Below are positions 11,721 through 23,001 of a stretch of DNA of 64,000 nucleotides, one piece after another. The notes below the pieces were generated by a model. That model saw only the letters and a list, made by a program, of their open reading frames with translations. It did not search any database and was not told the origin of the DNA. This stretch comes from Ottelia alismoides (lineage: Eukaryota; Streptophyta; Magnoliopsida; Alismatales; Hydrocharitaceae): positions 62,001 through 126,000 of the forward strand of contig JAZKJV010010529.1 of assembly GCA_037367405.1 (NCBI GenBank), read 5' to 3'. The position numbers were made by a program, and so were the translations under genes. Positions within the stretch are counted from its first letter, which is position 1, and every line of letters starts with the position of its first letter.

Positions 11721-13115
11721 CTACACAACTCTGAGCTGATGATCGTGAAGGTTCGACCTTTTATCTTGTCAAATTATATTAAGGTGATAAGTCAATCTAT
11801 CAGAGCGATTAAGGGAGCTGTTGGGAACCCAACTCTCCTAGCGAACTGTCCCAATCCTAAATGAGATATTTCCTAGCCAGTAGGAGTTGCAGACCGCTTA
11901 CCAGTTACCCGATCAACCCCGTCTGCTAAGGACGACGTGGTCCGCTTTACCGGTTACCGGAGAGATCCTCACTAGAGAACGACTCACCAAGACCAGTAGT
12001 CGACTAAGATTTTGGGAGTGGCTCTAGCCTAGTGTTCGGGTCACTCTCTCATTGCAGATAAATCAAACAAGGAGGGGGTTACTCTCCCCAAGACAAATTT
12101 TTTGGTGGGATGAGTTTTAGAGTCAAGTTTGCATTAGCAGTCCCAATTTTATGGTTTTCACTTTTTTTAGGTACTTTTCTAAATAAAGACAACGCCTAAC
12201 GAATTTTTCGATCTCCTGATTATTTTAAGTCCAGTAAAACGGGGGAGGAAGTCGGAAAAGCCAATGCACGATCAAACACAATGATGCATGTAGAGATAGA
12301 AAATGCGTACCTTGCTGCAACACTCTACATGCAGGGTGATCCGCGCATAAATTAAAAGACAGGAACGAAACTACCTATATGATGCATGAAGAAACCATCC
12401 TTAGATAAGCAACTTCTGATAATCGTGAAGAACAGATAGGTAAGACTCGGAAGAGAGACCAGAGTCCGGTCTTGGGAGCCGATCGGTGTCCACCAAAATG
12501 GATCCTGCACGTTGTATACGACCCCTCCGGGCACGTGGTCTCTAGTCCAAGTCAATAGCTTTTTCATTTGATTTTTAGCTAAGTCCAAATACGATCTATA
12601 GGTACAAGCAAGATATTAAGTGTTGGGCCTTAGCTATTCACGTCACAATCAATAAAAACTCCCAGATCTAGGGGATAAATCCGCATGAAACAAGCATGTA
12701 ATTAAATTGATGAAAACCGTGAGAAAATCGTGAATAACCGAGGAGGCCCCCAAGGAAACAATCCCTCGGGCACTGGACCTCGTGAAGTGTTGAAGTGTCT
12801 GAATGTCATGTTTTTAGTTACAAATTTGGAGTCACTCTCTCATAAATAATTACACCAATATAAGCAAGCAAGTAAATAATCTAATCTACAAAATCTCTAA
12901 GTCCTCCTCATGCAGATCGTAGCCGGCTTCACGTGGGTGCCCATGCACCTATGAAAACACATCTCCCTCGATCCGCAGTGCCTTGCACAAAGACAATAAA
13001 GAAGGTGGTCAGATAGCTCAACAATGTAAGTCAAATACAAAGGAAATAAATAAAGCAATAATGGTAAACAAACAATCACAATCAGTCACAAAATAATGAT
13101 CTATACGTTGTTGCT
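11721..13115 (-). other. Element A untranslated leader between PBS and first ORF
   Basis: No credible ORF. Shared words with the leaders of C and D include the segment near 12060-12250 (TACTCTCCCC..., then CGAATTTTTCGAT) and 12250-12340 (GAAAAGCCAATGCA, ACATGCAGGGTGATC). Shared leader sequence in LTR elements often carries dimerisation and packaging signals; here that is inference. Confidence 0.65.
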
Positions 13116-13132
13116 CCCCGGTAACGGCGCCA
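13116..13132 (-). other. Element A primer-binding site (tRNA-Asp)
   Basis: The minus strand reads TGGCGCCGTTACCGGGG, 16 of 17 bases matching the complement of the 3' end of plant tRNA-Asp. It sits two bases from the LTR, as expected for the first-strand primer site. Confidence 0.93.
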
Positions 13133-13134
13133 TT

Positions 13135-16100
13135 TGATTAACCCACAATAGAAATCAAGCAATGAAAAGCGGTGCAGAGTTAAAATTTATTATAACTCTA
13201 CAAAGGATGTGTATAGTGTGCAACCAGTGTAGAGGTCGAACAGAGGGACCAGACAGGTATAACGGGGCAAAATGCTCAAAACCGTGAATGTGATTAAATG
13301 TCTATTTATGTGCTATTTTTGTGGGTTTTTAATTTTTATATTTTTTAAATTTAATATTTGGATTTTATATCTTTATATTCTGATTTTTACTTTTCTAATT
13401 TTACATTTCCTTTTTATATTTTGTATTTTTGTCTTTTCTTTTTCTTTTAATAAAGATATAATATATAAGGAATATATATACACTAGAGATAAGAAAGAGG
13501 TAAAAATGGGTAAAAATACTCAAAATACAGGAAACAAAATGTTCTTGTGGTTTTTATATTTTTCTAATGTTTTTGCGATTTTTCTAGATTTTTACTATTT
13601 TTTGGTATTTTTAAAGGCAAAAATACTAGAAACAGTGAATAAAGGTTGCTGGTTGAAATTAAAATGAGCATAAAAATACTAAACAGAGTCCAAAATTCCT
13701 CAAATTAATTTTAAAATAAAGACAATAAAACAAAGAAAATTCAGAGAAAAAAAATGTATTTTTAAGATTTTTATCGAATTTTTATGAAAATTTTAGGGGT
13801 TTTGTAATTTTTAGGAGTTTTCTTTTGAAAATTTTAATGATTTTTGAACTGAAGTGAAAACACTCGAAAATACACAAAATATATTTTTTTGATTTTTTTC
13901 CAAAACTTTTTATAATTTTTAGTTATTTTCTAATGCAAACAGTGCTGAAAATGCATATTTTTGAATTTTTATAAATAGTAAAATGCAGATAAAATGCAAA
14001 ATAAAAATATGCCAAGAAACTAGAATACAACAAGAACTTATGATATTTTTTTATTAATTTTTGGGATTTTATAGATGCATTAAATAAATAGAGACAACAA
14101 AGAGAAACTATACTACTAGCAAGGGCATAAATATAAATATCTAGAAATCCAAGGGCCATAGTGCAAATTTTCCAAAAATATATAACATTAAACACAACTT
14201 CCTGGATTAAATATAAATACCCAAACCTGGAGGGGGGTCACTGCGAAATTTCCAAACTCACGCACACTGGCACGTGACCTGGCTGGGGTATTTTTTCAAT
14301 ATTACAAAGTTCCAGGGGCCATTATGCAATTTTCCCAAAAATATTACAACTGAAATGAAAAGTGTCTGGACTTGAAATAAACAAACTCACGAGGGGTCCC
14401 TTGTAAAATGTCCCGTCCCCTCACGGCACAGGCATGTGAGGTGACGTGGACAAGGACCTGTATGCAAATAGATGAAAGGAAGGGTTCTAGAAACAAATAT
14501 TACAAAATCTTTGAACTGTAACTGAAAATTTTAATACTAATAAAAAATAGACAAAATGGCAAGGGTTGAGGTGCAAAATACCCACGCCTAAAATCCTCGT
14601 GCGTTATCAGACGGCTGGGAAGCGTTCACTTGTCCACTTGGCGCACACACAACGCGCGACGACGGTTCAGGATTAGATCTCCAGTGGTGGATCGGAAGTC
14701 TGAGCTTCATGGAGATCCAACGGTGGCTGCTCGATCTGGAGGTGCGACCCGATCTAACGGTGCAGGAGCAAGGATGAAGAACAGGGAAGAACGTCGGCGA
14801 GGCGAACTTCCATGCTCCAAATCTCGGTGCTCCGACGATCTTCAAACTCTCAAAATTGGTCGCGGAGCTCCTGGGATGTTGCTCTATGTGCTGGAAGCCA
14901 CAACGTCGTCAGAGAAGCTTCAATGCATCGCCAGGAGGGCAGCGAAGGAAATGGGGTCCAGGTGTCTCCGGTGAGCACTCCAATAGGCGAAATAGAGGCA
15001 TAGGTCGGCGGTGCGAAATGGCGGTCGGAGGTGCACTCCGGCGAGGGATTTGATCTAGCGATGCAAGGGATGGAACATGAATAGGAGGGTGGCGGGAGGT
15101 TTCTACGACTACAGGGAAGAAATTGCGAAAGAAATAAGGGGGGGGGAGATAGCTACCTCGATGGTCGGAACCAGAGGGAGAAGACCTCGACGTCGGAGAT
15201 GGGCGGAGGTGATTGGAGCCGCCTCGAGGCTCACTCGACCAGCCTGACGCTCGACGAAGGAAGCTGTCACCTTCCTCGATCGATTGGGCACGAAAGGGGG
15301 AGCTAAGCCTGTGCAAGAGGGGTTCAAAATTCAAAGGGGAAGAAGGTGTGTATTTGTATGGTTGACGAGTAGGTGAGGAAGAACGAGGCAGTGAGGGTGG
15401 ATCTGCGATTTGAAGCCAAAGGATTCACCTAGGCGTGATTCCTCATTGTTCAAGGAAGAAAAGACAAGAAGGAAGTTGCGTGAAATAATGCAAGTTTTGT
15501 CCTCGAAAAAATCGCAAAGAAGGGGGTCAAACGAGGTCTGACACGGGCACATGGGGGAAGGATAACCAGTTTACCCGCCAGTCAACGTGGACTGTCACCT
15601 GGTTGGTCCACGTGGACCAACCAGGAAAAATCTCTGGAAAATGTTTTGTAAATTCATTTTAAAATAACAAATGATTTTATTATTTTTAGATTATAAAATA
15701 AAAAATATTTATTATTTTATGAATTATTTTATGATGATTTTTTATTGATTTTTTTAGAGGTATAAAAAAATACAAGTTATCATTTGTAGGTTATATAGGT
15801 GTTATATCTATATATTTTATCATTTTATTTTTACTTTATATATTTTATTTCATTTATTTTGTCTATTATTTTATAAATTTATAACTTATTTTTATGAACT
15901 GAAATATGTTTTAATTTTTTTCTGATGTAGTCTGTACACTTAATAAAATAGAAGTATAATTCACATAGGTTTGTGTATTGGTATTATACCTAGGTATTTT
16001 ATATACATATGTTATTGTTTTGAGTTTCCTTTAGTGTTTTATTCTAAATTAATGTACATATATATTATAAATAATATTTACAAAATTATAAAAATATAAA

Positions 16101-16776
16101 ATTATGAAAATAATAAATAAATAATAAAATGAATATTTTAATCTGTATAAGTATACAATAGGGGCCCAAAACATAACTTTCAAACTATAGCTATGCAAAA
16201 TACGAAACCACCTTCATTAAATAGATTATTTTAAATTATATACAATTAAAGTGAGTTTGGTACATTTGGAGATTTTATTTGAGAGATACGGGTCTGGGAA
16301 GTTGGGATTCTGGAATCTTATTCAGATCATAACTTTTTTCTATACATTATTTCTGAGTGAAATCAATTTTGTATTTTTATTTCTTTAATCATCTACAACT
16401 TTCATGTACAAAGTTTCTTTATTTGAAGTATAAAAGGTGGGATTAAAAATAGGTCCCAAAATAATTAAAGAATGAATTAAATAAGAGGTATTTTTATTGT
16501 AGTTTGACCCTTATCTCCCTCTACTTTATTCCTTTTCGACCTATTCATCACGATGCCTAGGTCTTGGGGTTTCGGGTCATGGAATATTTACATTATTTTA
16601 TTCTTTTTCTTTTCTTTTCTTTATTCTATAATTTTGGCTTTAAAACTGTATTTTGTACACCATTTACATACACATGCATGAATACTAAGATGCAAGAATT
16701 AAGGGTATTTACAAGCATTGTTAGGGTTTTTGAGGCCAAAATGACAGAATAAAGATGATGAAATGTGGATTCATCA
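13135..16776 (-). repeat. Element A 5' LTR (complete, about 3.6 kb)
   Basis: Begins, in element sense, at 16776 with TGATGAATCC and ends at 13135 with GGGTTAATCA next to the PBS. Three parts are visible: AT-rich U3 (15630-16776), GC-rich core (about 14560-15630), AT-rich U5 side (13135-14550). A splice-donor-like CGAG/GTAGCT lies at 15157/15156. I could not find a good TATA box; ATACAAATAC near 15350 is weak. The block TCTGTTCGACC near 13230 matches the LTR 3' block of the other families. Confidence 0.93.
15598..15625. repeat. Perfect 28-bp palindrome in A 5' LTR centred on CACGTG
   Basis: The first half is CCTGGTTGGTCCAC and the second half is its exact complement. The centre CCACGTGG is a G-box, a bZIP/bHLH site in plants. 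The other LTR has two mismatches at 1145-1172. Confidence 0.7.
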
Positions 16777-16991
16777 AGGTCCCAAGGAGAATTGATGAAT
16801 GTTGTCATCAAAGTTGAGGGTCAGGAGTACATGGTGGACTTTACAGTCCTTGATATGGAGACCCCTCCTAATTGGAGCGACTCCCATATCATATTAGGAA
16901 GGCCCTTCCTCAGAACAACGTGGGCCTTGTTTGATTACAAAATCGAGAAATCTAGTTCAAAACTCCCGATGAAAATGAGGAATTGGAGATG
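16777..16991 (+). pseudogene. Element B protease, 3' half (5' half displaced by A)
   Basis: From the insertion point the frame reads MNVVIKVEGQEYMVDFTVL and HIILGRPFLRTTWALFDYK, the second half of the retropepsin fold. The DSG active-site half would lie beyond element A, outside the window. The frame closes at about 16990. Confidence 0.88.
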
Positions 16992-17509
16992 AAACAGATT
17001 AGATGGCAGAGGCAGGATTCAGAATCCAGCATTGAATACTCTTCGTCTGAAGTAGATGGTATTCATGTAGACACCGTTGGGTCATGGAGACAGAACCCAA
17101 CTAGCACCAATGAGTCCCTCTCCTTTGGAGAAGATCTTGTGCGTGAGTTAGTTTGCGAGATCCTTAGAGATGAGTACAGCGTAAAATGTGCATCCCACTA
17201 CATCTTCGATGACTTAGAGGCCTAACTGGGCCTGTCACTCCTTCCCTCTTTAGGATAATCAGAAGATGATTATGATGAGTCAGACGTGGCTTTTGCCAAT
17301 TACTTGGAAACCATTGATGATCTGACTCCAGAGCCGAACGAGTTGGTGGCAGCAATTTCAAGGACCGATCCATCCACTACCAATACTGAGCTAGATTCGA
17401 TTGAGCCAGACTTCCTTGATGATCACACCTTACCTGAGCTCAAACCTTTACCCACAACGCTTAAATATGCATTCCTTGTGGGACAAGAGAGTATAGCTCG
17501 CGATTGACC
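16992..17509 (+). pseudogene. Element B protease-RT spacer
   Basis: Two open frames (16983-17225 and 17286-17507) encode an acidic spacer ending LPELKPLPTTLKYAFL, the lead-in to RT that is also seen in C. A stop at 17223 and frame changes break it. Confidence 0.75.
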
Positions 17510-18231
17510 GAGGAGCAGGAATCTCGCTTGCTAGAGATCCTAGAGAAAAACCGCAAGGTGATAGGGTAGAGCATCTCTGATCTCCACAAGATAAATCCTG
17601 ATCTGTGTTCGCACCATATCTACTTGGAGAATGAGGCTAAACCCTCTCATGAATTCCAACGTCGATTGAATCCACATTTACAAGAGGCAGTGAAGAAGGA
17701 GATAGAGAAATGATGCAACGCGAGTTTTATTTATACCATCTCCTATTCCAAATGGGTGGCTCCAATCCATGTTGTCCCAAAAAAGTCCAGATTTAGACGT
17801 CCACCAATGAAGACAGAGAGGAGATCGTGACACGAGTACCCACATTGTGATGCGTCTGTGTGGATTACAGATGCCTGAATGCTGCGACGAAGAAGGATCA
17901 CTTTCCCCTACCATTCATTGATCAGACCCTGGAGAGATTAGTGGGGAAAGAATTCTTCTGCTTTTTAGATGGGTTCTCGAGCTACAATCAAGTAGCCATA
18001 GCTCTGGAGAACCAGGACAAACCACGTTTACATGCCTCTTTGGTACTATACTTTCAGGCACATGCCCTTTGGGTTATGCAATGCTCCTGGTACTTTTCAA
18101 AAGTGCGTGATTATTGTATTCACCGAAATGGTTGGCGAATTCCTAGAAGTCTTCATGGATGACTTCTCGGTCTACGGCAAATCCTTTGATTCCTGTCTTA
18201 GGAATTGGGACCGAGTTCTCAAGTGATGTTG
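17510..18231 (+). pseudogene. Element B reverse transcriptase, broken
   Basis: Readable in pieces: LLEILEKNRKVIG then a TAG, CSHHIYLENEAKPSHEFQ, KWVAPIHVVPKKS, a frame change near 17790, YRCLNAATKKDHFPLPF, FCFLDGFSSYNQVAIA, a further frame change near 18040, MPFGLCNAP, and the catalytic FMDDFSVYG near 18155. Several stops look like single C-to-T or G-to-A changes. Confidence 0.9.
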
Positions 18232-19027
18232 TGAGGTTAATCCGGTGCTCTCCTGGGAGAAAAGTCACTTCATGGTGACAGAGGGCATTGGGTTGGGGCA
18301 TGTCATCTCCAAGAGATGAATGGAGGTTGACCCTTCTAATGTGGATGTGATCAGACGACTCTGGCCACCAACCAACGTGAAACAATTGCGGTCCTTCCTC
18401 GGGCATAATGGATTTTATCGGAGATTTATCAAGGATTTCTCTAAGATTTCCCGACCGCTAACTGAGATTTTAGGCAAAGACATGGAGTTTATTGTTGATC
18501 ACAAATGTCTTGAAGCCTTTAAGCAACTAAAAGGAATGATCATGGATGCCTCGATCCTACAAGCCCCAGATTGGTCTCTGCCTTTAGAGATCATGACAGA
18601 CGCCTCAGATTTTGCTTTTGGAGACGTGTTAGTATAGAGGAGGGATGGCGTCTCGTTCGCCATACACTATACGAGCAAAGTGCTTGATGCTGCTCAGCGT
18701 AACTATACAGTTACAGAAAAGGAGATGTTTGCAGTAGTGTTTGCCTTGTATAAATTCAGATCTCACTTAATTAGATCCAAGGTGATTATGTTCACTGACC
18801 ACAGAGCACTACATTACTTAATGGAAAAGAAGGACGTGAAGGTGCGTCTTCTTAGGTGGATTCTGCTTATCCAGGAGTTTGATTTGGACATTCGCGATAA
18901 ACCTGGAATGAAGAATGTAGTAGTTGATCACCTCTCCCGGCTCGAGGATCTTAAGGCTTCTGATGATACGCCGATTCGAGACTCCTTACCTGATGAGTTG
19001 ATCCTTGTTGTCGACTCACTCCCATGA
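18232..19027 (+). pseudogene. Element B RT thumb and RNase H, broken by stops
   Basis: Open frames 18320-18637 and 18680-19027 are in register, separated by a TAG at 18635. Landmarks are SFLGHNGFYRRFIKDFSKI, IMTDASDF (catalytic Asp), NYTVTEKEM (Glu), [12 protein letters not shown] (Asp) and [11 protein letters not shown]. The RNase H catalytic acids are all still present. Confidence 0.9.
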
Positions 19028-20147
19028 TATGCCAATATCGTGAACTATCTTGTCTCCAAGAAAGTTCCTGAAAATTAGCCCCAGAGTCACATAGACTGAC
19101 TGAAATTGGATTCAAGACACTACCATTGGGAGGATCCGATCCTTTTCTTTGAAGGACCGGATTGTGTCTGGAGATGGTGTATTCCTATGGAGGAATATCA
19201 GAGTGTCCTTACTTCATGCCATAGTCTGGAGGCAGGAGGACACCACTCTGAGAAGAGGACCGCATGGAAGGTACTTTAATGTGGCTTATACTGGTCGCAA
19301 TGCAATCACCTTTACGAAGTCGTGCCCAGTATGCCAGCAAATGGGAGGAACCGTTGGTTTCAAGGATGAGATGCCGATGCATTCTATCATCATTTATGAT
19401 GTCTTTGACGCCTGGGGCATCGACTTCATGGGCACATTCCCTGTTAGCCACGTGTTTGAATATATCCTTCTGGCGGTAGATTATCTTTCAAGGTGGGTGG
19501 AGGCTATCCCAACCCAATACGCAGATAGTAAAACTTTCTGTAAATTCATTAGAGATCACATAATCTCTAGGTTCGGGATCCCCAAAGTGTTGATGTCAGA
19601 TGGATGTAGCCACTTTGTGAACAGAGATGTGAAGAAGCTCTTGAAGGACTATGACATCGAACACCGTGTCACTAGTATTTACCACCTACAGACTAATGGC
19701 ATGGTAGAGGTGTCGAATAGGGAGGTGAAAACCATATTGCAGAAGCTTGTCTGCCCAGACAGGAAGGAATGGTCTCAGATTTTGGATCAGGCCCTATGGT
19801 CTTATAGGACAACTTACAAGACACCGTTAGGAACCTCCCCATTCAGGATGGTATTTGGGAAGTTGTACCATTTTCCCGCAGAGTTAGTGCAGAAATCAGA
19901 ATGGACAATCAAAAAGGTCAATTGGAACACACACCTAGGGAAGAAACAGAGAGAAATGGTTCTGAATGAGCTTGTGGAAGCCAAAAAACGAGCATACGAC
20001 AACAATTTGGTGTACAAGGACAAAGTAAAGCGTTGGCATGATAGATATATAAGACAATAGACCTTTGTTTCTGGACATAAGGTATGGTTGTTCAATGCAA
20101 GGCTGAAGGTTTTCCAAGGTAAGCTGAAATCCAAGTGGACGGGCCCT
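19028..20147 (+). pseudogene. Element B integrase, main part (core nearly intact)
   Basis: The 19149-20060 frame is the longest unbroken pol piece in the window. It has the zinc-finger pair CPVCQQMG, first Asp in DAWGIDFMGTFP, second Asp in VLMSDGCSHF, and the Glu in NGMVEVSNRE, so the DD(35)E set is complete. A TAG at 20058 interrupts before TFVSGHKVWLFNARL. The zinc-finger start is out of frame before 19330. Insertion S cuts it after KSKWTGP at about 20147; the tail resumes at 22794. Confidence 0.92.
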
Positions 20148-22793
20148 AGTTGGACATGCGAGCCCACGACGAGCCATTATGCAATAAATGTTATTGCGAA
20201 TATCACTCCTTGATCTGAAATGAAGAATGAATAATTTGCATAATAGGTCCCTTAATACAATTAGGGTTATGTACTATGGCCATCTTAATAACCATACAGT
20301 TGTTGATTCAACTATTGAATCATAGAAACTGGTGCTTGGATGAATATCTAAAGGGTTAGATTGAGGACTCCTCAAGCATCGTCAAATAATTGTTAAGAGA
20401 TGATCTCCAGCCTGAGTAGGAAATGGCAATCCTTATCTCTAAAGGCTGATATCTGACCGACCTCTTGATGCATGTCCTCTGCATAGGAATAGAGATTCGG
20501 AGGTGTCAGATTAGTTAGGTCAAAGAGTTAACTTAACGAGATCGAGATAACCAAAGTCCTATATTGTATGCTGTCACGATACATGCACGCATCCTCTGAC
20601 CAGAGACATATGTGTTACTATATGTCTGAGTATGTACATTTGGCAGGCCAATAGGTTGATGACCTAACAAGGTGTATACACCGACGCGCTGGTGTGCATA
20701 TAAGGGCATATGAGTAATACGATCTCTCAAAGGGATCATACAGGTTCATTACTAAATCGGAAGACATGAGCTCACTCATGAAATATTGGGAAGAATCAAA
20801 TTCCGTGCATGGTCATCTCGCTTTGGAAGCTTGACTGAATTTGTAGGTTTGATATATACTTTTGGAAAGTATATGATCAAGACCTATGCTTTTGGAAAGT
20901 ATATGATCGATACTGACTCTCAATGATCGAATGTGAAACTTACTGATAAAACCATGAAGTAGATAGTATAAAGTTGTTCTAATACTTCGGGTTTATTATA
21001 GGTCTTCTAGTATGCAGGATGTACAGGTATTGGTAATACCTGAGGGTGATGTGATCATAAACGATTGTATAACCATGACGCTTCCATTCCTAGGGAGTGA
21101 TGAAACAGGTCTGGATTTTAGTGACTCCTCTCAGTAGAGAAGTAATCTGATCTTGGTCCAAAATGTTGGACATTGATCTGAATGTGATTCAAATGCAATG
21201 AGAAGATTGGATTTACGGTCTTGATGTAATCAAGCATCTACGGGAGGCCCGCGATCTGGATTTGAGATATGATCTCAACAACCAAGTCACAATATGTGGA
21301 ACAATACAATCGCCCTATCCTTATCTCCAAGTATTCGCGGAGAAAGCACATTATCCTTGAAAGAGTTCAGGATAATTTCATTGTTGATATAAGTATCCGA
21401 GCATTGAGGAAATGGATAACTAAATATGATTTAATTATCATGATTAGTATGAATTCGTTTCATATTATAAAGAGAGCTATCTTAGATAATAAAATGTAAT
21501 TTTATTATCAAAAGATGTGAATAATGTGAATGTGATTCATATTATTAGGGAACATGAGAATAAAGATCCAAGATGATTAAATGTGATTTAATTATCATGG
21601 ATATGAATAATGTGGATAGTACTATCCATATTAATCATATATATTATAAATGTGATTAATATTAGAGAGAGCCAATTATAATTTATATTTGTTAATTAAT
21701 TATTGATGTGTATTTGATTTACATTATGTAATTAATTGAAAATGTAAATTATATTTTGTTTTGGGTTGTGAATGTGATTCACAAATTTCCAATGGTAAGA
21801 TTGCAATATTCTCAAAATTAATTATGAATTATTTTTGAAGAATAAATCACAACAAAAGTTGTTGGGAAAAATAATTTAGATTTCCATGGAGATATGCAAT
21901 CTCATGAGATTTCATGAGATTGCCTCCACGTGGAAACATGTGGACGACGACCAAGTCCTATATGGAATTGGTGGTCGTCCACCATGTTGACATGGGAGAT
22001 GTTAACTCCATGTTGATTGTCTCCTTATTTGATTAATTTATTTAGGATTGATTTGTATTTGATTTATCAAATATATTTTATCTAAATTAAATCATAAGTT
22101 GTTGGCTTTTACCAACAACAATCTTGACCATTGCATTAAACATAAATCAATCTCATCCATTGATTTTATGTATCCCACGGATTGAGATCCATGGATCTTA
22201 AAACCCTATATATAGAGAGGCATGCCATGCTCTCTAGGATAATGCTTTTGAAGCACATCTCTCTCTCTCTCTTTCTCTCTACACGTCATCCCTCTCTCTT
22301 CCTCTCATGGTCGTCCACCATGGATGCCCTAGAGAGAGTCTCCATTGCCACAACATCGTCGTTATGTTGTCCGACCATTTGCTCGTGGATCTCCGTCTCC
22401 TTCGGTGCACCTCGCTCATGAAGAAGACATCGGATCTCGTGTGTCGAGATCAGGAGATCCGCCGCTTGTATCATCAACATGGATCGTGAGAAATACATGA
22501 TTTATCCCCGTGCTCGCAAGCGTCTCCTCCGTCGGATCGGACTTGAGACAGGAGGTCTCTTCGTTTAGAGACTCGATCGCAACCACGCTTCAAGAGGTAA
22601 TCCTATTACTTGTTTGTGGTTTGGACGAAATGATCCGAGAAGTGTTCTTGGATCATGTAATTTCATCGTGTGAAAAAAATAATTTTTAATTTCCGCTGCA
22701 TAGAATAACTAGTGCGAGTAGTCGTTCTTCGTCGTATTCGATACGATGCACACACTTCCATGATGCGCTTGACGATTTCACCATATCCTTTAT
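20148..22793 (+). mobile_element. Insertion S: about 2.6 kb, probable solo LTR of another retrotransposon
   Basis: It separates KSKWTGP from PFIVRAVHDSG of the B integrase, so it is an insertion. It carries no pol motif. Features are a TATA box (CCTATATATAGAG near 22205), a CT-rich run at 22258-22288, and a TTTCCGCTGCATAG word near 22690 that resembles the 3' region of many plant Copia LTRs. Short internal repeats occur, e.g. CTTTTGGAAAGTATATGATC twice at 20860-20910. Exact ends and target duplication are not clear; the right end may lie anywhere in 22752-22793. Orientation follows the TATA box. Confidence 0.55.
22258..22288. repeat. CT-rich microsatellite in S
   Basis: A run of CTCTCT with single interruptions, about 50 bases downstream of the TATA box of S; such Y-runs are common in plant 5' leaders. 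Confidence 0.7.
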
Positions 22794-23001
22794 CCCCTTC
22801 ATTGTCCGTGCTGTGCATGATAGTGGATGTGTTGAGATCTCAGATCTCACAGATGACACACAGACATTCCTAGTCAATGGATAACTGTTGAAGCACTTCG
22901 TCGAACCCAATGAACAATTAGTCCATGTTGAGGAGATTGTATTCATGTGTGAGACAGATTCAGCAGATACACATAGAGCCGCGCATGATACCTTGCAGTA
23001 G
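22794..23001 (+). pseudogene. Element B integrase C-terminal tail
   Basis: Reads PFIVRAVHDSG, VEISDLTDDTQTFLVNG, a TAA in place of the usual Gln, then LLKHFVEPNEQ, ending at TAG 22999-23001. It continues the GPF/Y domain of the integrase interrupted by S. Confidence 0.85.

Larger units (their letters stand above)
1..16776 (-). mobile_element. Element A: Athila-type Ty3/gypsy retrotransposon, decayed, nested in element B
   Basis: The two ends are direct repeats: 1-2330 matches about 14546-16776, and both copies end in the same GGATTCATCA. Coding domains lie on the minus strand in the order gag, protease, RT, RNase H, integrase, so the right repeat is the 5' LTR and the left the 3' LTR, whose outer part is beyond the window edge. 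A tRNA-Asp-type primer-binding site adjoins the right LTR. The bases after 16776 continue a protease gene of another element on the plus strand, which marks the insertion point. Every coding domain has stops or frame changes, so A cannot move by itself now. The target duplication cannot be checked because the left flank is not in the window. Confidence 0.93.

Noticed and set aside
12352..12588. Short minus-strand frame in the A leader (78 codons)
   Set aside because: Not conserved in the leaders of C or D and without any motif.
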